NCBI GenBank assembly: GCA_903877095.1
Contig: CAIRCP010000166.1
Coordinates: 22,580 to 86,579, forward strand
DNA length: 64,000 nucleotides
Source of the DNA: an uncultured Actinomycetes bacterium
Lineage (GTDB): Bacteria; Actinomycetota; Actinomycetes; Mycobacteriales; Mycobacteriaceae
Reading direction: 5' to 3'
The translations under genes and the position numbers were made by a program. Numbering within the stretch: the stretch's first letter is position 1; each line of letters opens with the position of its first letter. The notes under the pieces were generated by a model, which saw nothing but the letters and a program-made list of their open reading frames with translations, had not been told where the DNA came from and searched no databases. This document shows, one piece after another, positions 58,184 to 64,000 of the stretch.

Positions 58184-59152
58184 TCATTCACCAGCGATAC
58201 GGACATCGTGCCTCCCATTGACGACATTCACGAGATTCTGCCCGTCCCGCATCCGCCGGCAGTTGTCGATCGCTTCGGCGAGGTAGCGGCGCATGGTGTC
58301 CTGCGTGAACCAGACGACGTGCGGGGTGACGACGACATTGTCCAGACCCAGCAGCGGATTTCCCGCCTCGACTGGCTCGCGGGCGAACACGTCGAGGCCC
58401 GCAGCGGCGAGCTTCCTGGCGCGGAGCGCCTCTACCAGCGCCGCCTCGTCGATGATGGCGCCGCGAGAGGTGTTGACCAGCAGGGCGTTCGGCTTCATGG
58501 AGTCAAGTGCCGCCCGGTCGATCAGCTGTTCGGTCTGCGGCGTGAGCGGTAGGTGCAGGCTGACGATATCGCTGTCGGCCAGCAGATCGGGCAACCGGCG
58601 CCAGCCGGGAGTGCCGTCGTCGCGGGTACTGGTGTGCAGCACTCGTGCCCCCATGGCGGTCACGATTCGCTCGACGCGCTGGGCGATGTTGCCGTAGCCC
58701 ACCAGCCCGACGGTGCAACTCCCGATGTCGCGCACGGTCTCGCCAAGGCTGGCGTCGCTCGGCCAGCCGCGGCCGGCGCGGGTGGCCGCGTCGAGTTCGA
58801 GCAACCGGCGCATCGCGGCGAGCATCAGCAGCACGGTGCCCTCGGCCGCCGACGGCGCGTTGGCTCCTGGCATGTTGGCCACCGCGATGCCGAGCCCGGT
58901 CGCGGTGTCGACCTCGATGGTGTTGACGCCGGCGCCGAGCTTATGGACCAGGCGCAGTCGCGTGCCGCGTCGAAGATCCGCTCCGGACAGCGGGCGCAGG
59001 ACGTGCCACACGGCGTCGGCCCACGGCAAATCGCGATGCAGGGTCTCGTCGTCGTCCTCGTGGCACCATCGGACGTCCAACCAATCCGATTCGGGCGCAA
59101 CCATATCCAGCACCGTGTCACCGGGAAGAAAATGCGCCAGCACTCTCACCAT
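58184..59152 (-). CDS. D-isomer-specific 2-hydroxyacid dehydrogenase
   Basis: 322 aa, NAD(P)-dependent. Nucleotide site TVGLVGYGNIAQRV; substrate residues: Arg in VNTSRGAIIDE, Glu in DVFAREPVEAGNPL, His in TPHVVWFTQD. The family reduces 2-oxoacids to D-2-hydroxyacids or the reverse (glycerate, phosphoglycerate, lactate and others). ATG at 59152, 3 bp after the TetR stop and 27 bp before the MFS start, so it is the middle of a three-gene operon. Actual substrate unknown. Confidence 0.87.
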   Translation of the reverse strand: MVRVLAHFLPGDTVLDMVAPESDWLDVRWCHEDDDETLHRDLPWADAVWHVLRPLSGADLRRGTRLRLVHKLGAGVNTIEVDTATGLGIAVANMPGANAPSAAEGTVLLMLAAMRRLLELDAATRAGRGWPSDASLGETVRDIGSCTVGLVGYGNIAQRVERIVTAMGARVLHTSTRDDGTPGWRRLPDLLADSDIVSLHLPLTPQTEQLIDRAALDSMKPNALLVNTSRGAIIDEAALVEALRARKLAAAGLDVFAREPVEAGNPLLGLDNVVVTPHVVWFTQDTMRRYLAEAIDNCRRMRDGQNLVNVVNGRHDVRIAGE

Positions 59153-59155
59153 CGG

Positions 59156-59776
59156 TCAGCCCCGGAAAAGGCTGGACTCCCCGAACGCGTCGACGATGGC
59201 GCTGAGCTGGTCGACGAGCTCAGCCGAGGTCAGCGTAACGTCGCCGGCCAGCCATGCGCTGACGGTCTGGGTCACCCCTCCGACGACGAAGTAGGCAAAC
59301 GCCTTCGTCCGTTCGGTCGACGGCTGTTTCGTCACGGTTTCCACATGCTGTCCGGCCAGCATGACGAACAGCGTCTCGGTCTCCCGACGTTTGCGGATGA
59401 CTGCGGTGTTGGACACCCCTGCACCGAAGATCAACCGCCCGACGCGGGGGTCGGCCTCGATGGTGCGGACGATGTTGGTCATGCCGGCGCGGGTTTGCTC
59501 ATCGGCGGGCGCAGCGGCAACCGCCGCCTGCGTCGTCGTCGCCAGCCGGGCGATCACCCAATCGAACGCGGCACCGATGAATTCGTCCTTGTCGGTGAAA
59601 CTCTCGTAAAAGTAGCGGGTGGCCAGGCCGGACTGCTGGCAAATGCCACGGACGGTGAGTTCGGCCGGGTCGACATTGCTTCCGAGCAGCTCAAGACCCG
59701 ATTCGAGCAGCTGGGCGCGGCGTTTCGCCAGCCGGTCGGCGGCATCCACCCCCGCGTAAGGCCGCACTTGGGTCAC
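59156..59776 (-). CDS. TetR-family regulator (Rv0275c-like)
   Basis: 206 aa from GTG 59776. Helix-turn-helix about 18-63 (RLAKRRAQLLESGLELLG; RGICQQSGLATRYFYESFTDKDEFIG); the C-terminal part is a helical ligand domain. It is divergent from the MpaB-like gene, as Rv0275c is from Rv0276. The gap between them holds an inverted repeat GGAAAC-GCTT-GTTTCC (59818-59833), a likely site for this protein. Longer starts are open upstream but would run through that repeat. Confidence 0.85.
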   Translation of the reverse strand: MTQVRPYAGVDAADRLAKRRAQLLESGLELLGSNVDPAELTVRGICQQSGLATRYFYESFTDKDEFIGAAFDWVIARLATTTQAAVAAAPADEQTRAGMTNIVRTIEADPRVGRLIFGAGVSNTAVIRKRRETETLFVMLAGQHVETVTKQPSTERTKAFAYFVVGGVTQTVSAWLAGDVTLTSAELVDQLSAIVDAFGESSLFRG

Positions 59777-59817
59777 CGGGCCATCTTGACATCCGGCGGC
59801 CACTGACAACAATATCG

Positions 59818-59833
59818 GGAAACGCTTGTTTCC
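59818..59833. promoter_or_regulatory. candidate TetR operator between tetR and mpaB-like gene
   Basis: GGAAAC-GCTT-GTTTCC, perfect 6-bp arms, in the 79-bp divergent gap, 22 bp before the MpaB-like GTG and 41 bp before the TetR GTG. Confidence 0.5.
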
Positions 59834-59855
59834 AGATTTGCGGCAGGGGAGCCCC

Positions 59856-60770
59856 GTGACCAGCACACGTGAGTACGTCAGCGTCGTCGAACGTCCGGTC
59901 AGTGTGTCGTCCGGGCCGGCTTCCCACCGCGGGATGCTGCAGCGTATTACGCGGTATGGCTTCTCCGATGAGGGAATACCCGGCATCGCGTTGCTGGCCG
60001 GTCCGGCGAACGTGATCATGCAACTCGGCCGTCCGGGGGTGGGCTACGGCGTCCTGGAGAGCCGCGTCGAGAGCGGTCGCATCGATCGTCATCCGATCAA
60101 GCGGGCGCGCACCACCTTCACCTACCTGGCTGTGGCTACCCGCGGCAACCCGGAGCAGCAGAAGGCGTACCGCAAGGCCGTCACCAAAGCGCACTCCCAG
60201 GTCACCTCGACCGACGACAGCCCGGTGAAGTACAACGCGCTCGACCCCGACCTTCAGTTGTGGGTGGCGGCCTGCCTCTACAAAGGCGGCGTCGACGTGC
60301 GGCGCATGTTCATCGGTGAGATGGACGACGAGACCGCCGATCAGCACTACCGGGACAGCATGGCGCTGGGCACCATGCTGCAGATGCGCCAAGAGATGTG
60401 GCCTGCCGACCGGGCCGCGTTCGACAAATACTGGGACGAGCAGTTGCAGAACATCCACATCGACGACAAGGTCCGCGAGTTTCTCTACCCGATCGCGGTG
60501 GCCCGGCTAAGGGGCTTGCAGTTGCCCGGCCCACTGCAGAACATCTCCGAAGGCGTCGCGCTGATGATCACCACCGGCTTCCTGCCCCAGCGCTTCCGCG
60601 ACGAGATGAAACTGGACTGGAACCCCGCCAAGCAGCGGGAATTCGACGCGCTCATGGCGGCGGTCAAGCTGGGCAACGCCGTCGCGCCGCCGTTCGTTCG
60701 GAACTTCCCGTTCAATGTGCTTCTGCATGATGTGAATTGGCGGATGCGCACGGGGCGCTCGCTGGTCTAA
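59856..60770 (+). CDS. MpaB-family oxygenase (DUF2236)
   Basis: 304 aa, matching Rv0276. MpaB/latex-clearing-protein-like domain (ER-bound oxygenase mpaB family). Conserved pieces: [27 protein letters not shown] at the N-terminus, [32 protein letters not shown], and [23 protein letters not shown]. Related proteins bind haem and cleave or oxidise lipids or prenyl chains; the substrate here is unknown. Start GTG at 59856 with GGGGAG 6 nt upstream. The methyltransferase gene follows after 10 bp, so the two are probably one transcript. Confidence 0.86.
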   Translation: MTSTREYVSVVERPVSVSSGPASHRGMLQRITRYGFSDEGIPGIALLAGPANVIMQLGRPGVGYGVLESRVESGRIDRHPIKRARTTFTYLAVATRGNPEQQKAYRKAVTKAHSQVTSTDDSPVKYNALDPDLQLWVAACLYKGGVDVRRMFIGEMDDETADQHYRDSMALGTMLQMRQEMWPADRAAFDKYWDEQLQNIHIDDKVREFLYPIAVARLRGLQLPGPLQNISEGVALMITTGFLPQRFRDEMKLDWNPAKQREFDALMAAVKLGNAVAPPFVRNFPFNVLLHDVNWRMRTGRSLV

Positions 60771-60780
60771 CGTTTCCGGA

Positions 60781-61680
60781 GTGCGGAGCGACAACGACAG
60801 CTGGGACATCACCACGAGCGTGGGGTCCACGGCGCTGTTCGTTGCCGCGGCCCGGGCTTTGGAGGCTCGCAAACCCGATCCGCTTGCTGTCGACGCCTAC
60901 GCCGAGGTGTTCTGCCGGGCCGTTGGCGGGCCGTGGGCCGATCTGCTCGACGGCGCCGCGCCGGATCACCCGCTGCGTTCCGACGAGTTCGGCACCCACT
61001 TCGTCACCTTTCAGGGCGCCCGCACCCGCTACTTCGACGAGTACTTCCGCGCTGCCGCGGACGCCGGGGTCCGCCAGATCGTCATACTGGCGGCCGGTTT
61101 GGATTCCCGGGCTTACCGGCTCGAGTGGCCGACGGGGACGACGGTTTTCGAACTCGACCAGCCCAGTGTGCTTGAGTTCAAACGACGGACCCTCGATGAT
61201 TACGGGGCCACGCCGAGGGCCCTGCGCCAGGAGGTGGCCGTCGACTTGCGTGACGATTGGCCGGCGGCTCTGCGCGCCAGTGGTTTTGAGGAGGGGGAGC
61301 CGTCGGCGTGGATCGCGGAGGGCCTGCTCGTCTATCTGCCTGCTGCGGCGCAGGATCAGCTGTTCACCGGTCTGGACTCGCTTGCCTGTTCCGGGAGTCG
61401 GCTGGCCGTGGAGGAAGGGCGGCCGATGGACCGCGAGGCATTCAAGGCCAAGGTTGAGGAAGCCAAGGTTGCTGCGGATATGCGCGGCGAGTGGTGGAAG
61501 CTGATCTACAACGAGCAAATCGCCCCTGCGGCGCAATGGTTTTCGGAGCGCGGCTGGACTACGGAGGCGACTGCTCTCACCGACTATCTGAGTGTCGTCG
61601 GCCGTGCGGTCCCGACCGACGATGCCGAGGTGGCCAACATGATTACCAGCATCACGCTGGTGAGCGGGGTCAAGCGGTAG
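60781..61680 (+). CDS. SAM-dependent methyltransferase (Rv0281-like)
   Basis: 299 aa, leucine carboxyl methyltransferase-like mycobacterial family. N-terminal [24 protein letters not shown] is diagnostic; SAM site region [18 protein letters not shown]; acidic loop [15 protein letters not shown]; later [16 protein letters not shown]. Mycobacteria hold many paralogues; most have unknown substrates. Start GTG at 60781, 10 bp after the MpaB-like stop. Confidence 0.9.
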   Translation: MRSDNDSWDITTSVGSTALFVAAARALEARKPDPLAVDAYAEVFCRAVGGPWADLLDGAAPDHPLRSDEFGTHFVTFQGARTRYFDEYFRAAADAGVRQIVILAAGLDSRAYRLEWPTGTTVFELDQPSVLEFKRRTLDDYGATPRALRQEVAVDLRDDWPAALRASGFEEGEPSAWIAEGLLVYLPAAAQDQLFTGLDSLACSGSRLAVEEGRPMDREAFKAKVEEAKVAADMRGEWWKLIYNEQIAPAAQWFSERGWTTEATALTDYLSVVGRAVPTDDAEVANMITSITLVSGVKR

Positions 61681-61701
61681 CCGTTTTCGCCGTCCCGGCG
61701 G

Positions 61702-62895
61702 TCAGTGGAACATCAACGGCCGCAGGAATCGGTTAGTGCGGCGCAGATACTCCGGCTGGCTGACGTGCAGAACATGATTACCCGGGAACCAGTGCAGCGC
61801 ACAGCGATCCCAGTGCTTCCACAACGCCTCGGCGTGATCCGACGGGGCCAGGCGATCGCCGAGTCCGGTGATGATCAGGCGGCGGTCTTTGGGGACCTTC
61901 GGCTGATAGTTGAGCGGAGAGTGATAGGCAAAACCGGAGTACGCCTCATCCCGGCTGATCCCGCCGACCGCGCGGGTGAGTTGTACGACCTTGCTGGCGG
62001 GCCACCAATCGTCGAACGCCGACTCCGGTGTCACCAACGGGACGTTGGGGATCACCGCCTCGAGTCGGTCGTCGGCGGATGCCACCAGCGCCGAGGTGTA
62101 GCCGCCCAGCGACAGGCCGGTGAGCGCGATGCGTTCGACGCCGGTGTGCTGCAACCAGTTCAGGATGGTCCGGAAGTCGTAGACCGCCTGGCCCATCGCT
62201 TCGGCGAAGCCGGTCATGCCGTTGGCGAAGTATCCGTAGCCGCTGAAGGGTGAGTACTTCTCGGCCCGGCGGCCGTGGAACGGAAGGGTGTACAGCAGCA
62301 CGTCGTAACCGGAGCGGTAGAACCACGGCATCGAGAAGAACAGGCCGTTGACCAGATATGGGGATCCCATGAACCCGTGGATGACGCAAAGGGTGGGTCG
62401 TGGGCCGTCGGAGTGGCGCCAGTGTTGGAAGCGAACAATGTTGTTGCGCTTGAAGTTTCCCCACTTGCTGCGCAGCGCCGGGTTGATCGGCTCGAAGTTG
62501 CTGGCGAACGATCCGTTGTGCACGTGCCCGCGCGCGATGTATTCAGCCACGGGGTTTGCCGCGCGGAACGACACGTCGGGGACATGCGTCGGGGCGGGAA
62601 ACGACCGCGCGGAATCGTGGTTTGCGGCCAGGTCGGCGTAGAACGCGATGTTCTCCCGTTCCCGGCGGGCTTCTTCGCGGCGCACCGCCGTGGTGAGGAT
62701 GGTCGGAGCCACGGCCGCGCCTACCACCGTCGAGATAGCTGTCCGCAATCCGATGTCGGCGGCGGCGGAGGTGTCGACGACGACGCGCTGGAACGTCGTG
62801 AGGTCGGATCGCTTGGGCAGGCCGGCCGAACCGGCGTCGGCGCCTGGCACGTCGGGGACGGGAATGGGCATCTCGACGGGGGACGTCATCGTCAT
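61702..62895 (-). CDS. alpha/beta hydrolase family protein
   Basis: 397 aa, paralogue of the hydrolase at 5945-7216. Oxyanion region CVIHGFMGSPYLVNGL, nucleophile elbow ALTGLSLGGYTSALVAS (canonical G-x-S-x-G), late His in WFPGNHVLHVSQPEYL. The N-terminal 100 residues contain a hydrophobic stretch (DIGLRTAISTVVGAAVAPTIL) that could touch the membrane. ATG at 62895 with GGAAAGG upstream. It converges with the methyltransferase gene (21-bp gap). Substrate unknown. Confidence 0.82.
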   Translation of the reverse strand: MTMTSPVEMPIPVPDVPGADAGSAGLPKRSDLTTFQRVVVDTSAAADIGLRTAISTVVGAAVAPTILTTAVRREEARRERENIAFYADLAANHDSARSFPAPTHVPDVSFRAANPVAEYIARGHVHNGSFASNFEPINPALRSKWGNFKRNNIVRFQHWRHSDGPRPTLCVIHGFMGSPYLVNGLFFSMPWFYRSGYDVLLYTLPFHGRRAEKYSPFSGYGYFANGMTGFAEAMGQAVYDFRTILNWLQHTGVERIALTGLSLGGYTSALVASADDRLEAVIPNVPLVTPESAFDDWWPASKVVQLTRAVGGISRDEAYSGFAYHSPLNYQPKVPKDRRLIITGLGDRLAPSDHAEALWKHWDRCALHWFPGNHVLHVSQPEYLRRTNRFLRPLMFH

Positions 62896-63394
62896 CGGCC
62901 TTTCCGGGCACGATTGCTGCGCGCCCTGTACCGACGACGATGTTAGCCCGGCTAATGAGGGCTGGCGCAGTGAGGTGTCACTTCCGTCGGAGGAAGTTTG
63001 CGGGTCGGACCTTCGGATTCGGATTAGAACACGTCAAAACCGGCTCAACTGAGGCTGAATCCCAACCATGAGGTTTGCCATGATTGGCTGACCATGGTGA
63101 TTAGAGGGTTCTCATACACTGCCGAATCTGCCCACGACCATGAGCACCAGTCCCGTCCCGGATCCATCCTCGCCACATCCGCCAGCCGGACATGCGATGC
63201 CCGGCTGTAGCCACCGGATGATCTTCACTTGGGTGGCGTCGTCGAGTGCGACGCACCTGGCCGTCGGGGATCGCGGTGATCGCAATTTCGCATTAGCCGG
63301 CCGGCCCTGTTCTCGTCAGTGCGGTCTACCGGGTGACTAGCAACCTTCCATCGGGTTTGCCACGATAGGGTCGAAGGTCTGATTGGAGGGGGTT
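62896..63394. other. intergenic region upstream of the CpnT-like gene
   Basis: 499 bp without a supported gene; short open frames (for example 63140-63340) lack ribosome sites and conserved features. A TAGGGT -10-like hexamer at 63366-63371 lies 23 bp before the GTG of the next gene. Nothing else was recognised. Confidence 0.4.
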
Positions 63395-64000
63395 GTGGCC
63401 CGGCTGGCGGTCGATCCTGCGGTGCTCGCTGGCGCCGGGGTGGGGTTGATCGGCGTGGGCGAGGGTCTGGGGCCGGCGGTGGCGGTGTTGAGTGCGGCCT
63501 ATAACGCCAACACGGGGCAGGACTTTGCGGGGGTGATGTTCGGCCGGCATTACCAGGATGCCGGGCGGGGGATCATGAAGTCGGTTGCCGCCGGGATCAA
63601 CGCATTGCTGCGGACCGGGTACGGGGTTCAGGTCAGTGCGGTGAATTACTCACGGGTGGAGGCGTATTCGGATTTGTCGGGGCGGGCGCAGCCGTTGGAA
63701 TCGCCACCGTGTCCGGTGGACGTGTCGGCACCCGCTGCGCCCAGTCCGCTGGGTGGGGGTGTGGGTGAGCCGGCGTTGTGGGCGGTGGTCGAGCTGCTTG
63801 TCGGGGATTTGTGGCCCAACGGGAGTCCGACGCAGATGCGCACTGCGGCGGCTTCGTGTCGCAGCTTCGCCTCGGTGCTGTACGGGATCAGCGGTGATGT
63901 CTCGGCGCCGTACAACACCGTTGCGGCGCAGGAGATTCCGGAGGCCGAGTCGATCAAGTCGGTGATCCGCGAGATCGAGGGGGTGTTCGGTCAGCTGGCG
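63395..64000 (+). CDS. CpnT-like N-terminal domain protein, partial
   Basis: The first 202 codons of a longer gene that leaves the right edge. GTG at 63395 with GGAGGGGG just upstream. The visible part (LAVDPAVLAGAG, GEGLGPAVAVLSAA, FGRHYQDAGRGIMKSV, GYGVQVSAVNYSRVEAYSDLSGRAQPLESPP, LWPNG, QEIPEAESIKSVI) follows closely, from recall, the N-terminal domain of CpnT (Rv3903c): a WXG100/EspA-like helical domain used for type VII-associated export and channel formation. In M. tuberculosis the C-terminus of CpnT is the NAD+-glycohydrolase toxin TNT; here the C-terminus is outside the window, so the toxin type, if any, is unknown. Immunity genes would be expected just downstream. Confidence 0.75.
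   Translation, partial: MARLAVDPAVLAGAGVGLIGVGEGLGPAVAVLSAAYNANTGQDFAGVMFGRHYQDAGRGIMKSVAAGINALLRTGYGVQVSAVNYSRVEAYSDLSGRAQPLESPPCPVDVSAPAAPSPLGGGVGEPALWAVVELLVGDLWPNGSPTQMRTAAASCRSFASVLYGISGDVSAPYNTVAAQEIPEAESIKSVIREIEGVFGQLA

Overview
This window is a GC-rich actinobacterial chromosome segment, almost certainly from a non-tuberculous, probably rapid-growing Mycobacterium (Mycolicibacterium). Long blocks follow the M. tuberculosis H37Rv gene order as I recall it (Rv0241c-Rv0250c, then Rv0262c-Rv0265c, Rv0269c-Rv0271c, Rv0275c-Rv0276, Rv0281). The proteins are typical mycobacterial lipid-metabolism types (FadD, FadE, PapA, MmpL, PE-PPE-domain, Gap/Sap), and several promoters look leaderless. 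Rv and family names come from recall of sequence features; no database search was run.

Layout. 1-2.2 kb: a two-gene minus-strand unit encoding a MACPF-like pore-forming candidate and an unknown partner that runs off the left edge. 2.2-9.2 kb: fatty-acid genes htdX, fabG4, fadA2, an alpha/beta hydrolase and fadE5. The fabG4/fadA2 and fadE5 promoters share a TTAC-N6-GTAA inverted repeat. 9.3-29 kb: a complete trehalose polyphleate (TPP) type locus set between the fadE5 and Rv0245 homologues: a two-module polyketide synthase, papA3, mmpL10, pE, a broken RidA-like gene, gap and fadD23. 29-33.7 kb: a flavin reductase-like gene and the succinate dehydrogenase 1 operon. 33.7-42.2 kb: an ABC exporter, aac(2')-I, pxpC/pxpB, a queuosine-precursor transporter, a FecB2-like lipoprotein, a 24-bp tandem repeat, a LysE exporter, a MOSC protein and a peptide transporter. 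42.2-48.5 kb: a YHYH lipoprotein, a mycoredoxin-like protein, a decayed acyl-CoA dehydrogenase, and an aromatic-degradation cluster (FAD hydroxylase, TetR regulator, FAH-family hydrolase, extradiol dioxygenase) whose two catabolic promoters carry the same operator. 48.5-62.9 kb: an acyltransferase, an SRPBCC-sulfatase fusion, a LigD-type polymerase, fadD2, fadE6, an MFS transporter, a 2-hydroxyacid dehydrogenase, a TetR regulator, an MpaB-like oxygenase, a methyltransferase and a second alpha/beta hydrolase. The right edge cuts a gene whose N-terminus resembles CpnT, the secreted toxin/channel protein of M. tuberculosis.

How they work together. In the TPP locus FadD23 would activate a fatty acid, the PKS would extend it with malonyl units (both acyltransferase domains carry the malonyl-type HAFH motif), PapA3 would acylate trehalose, MmpL10 would export the intermediate, and the exported PE-PPE-domain enzyme would carry out final transacylation, with Gap helping transport. 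The flanking FadE/FabG/FadA/HtdX set handles acyl-CoA and acyl-ACP chemistry. The aromatic cluster looks like a hydroxylation plus meta-cleavage module under one TetR repressor. I found no tRNA, rRNA, insertion sequence, prophage or CRISPR array.
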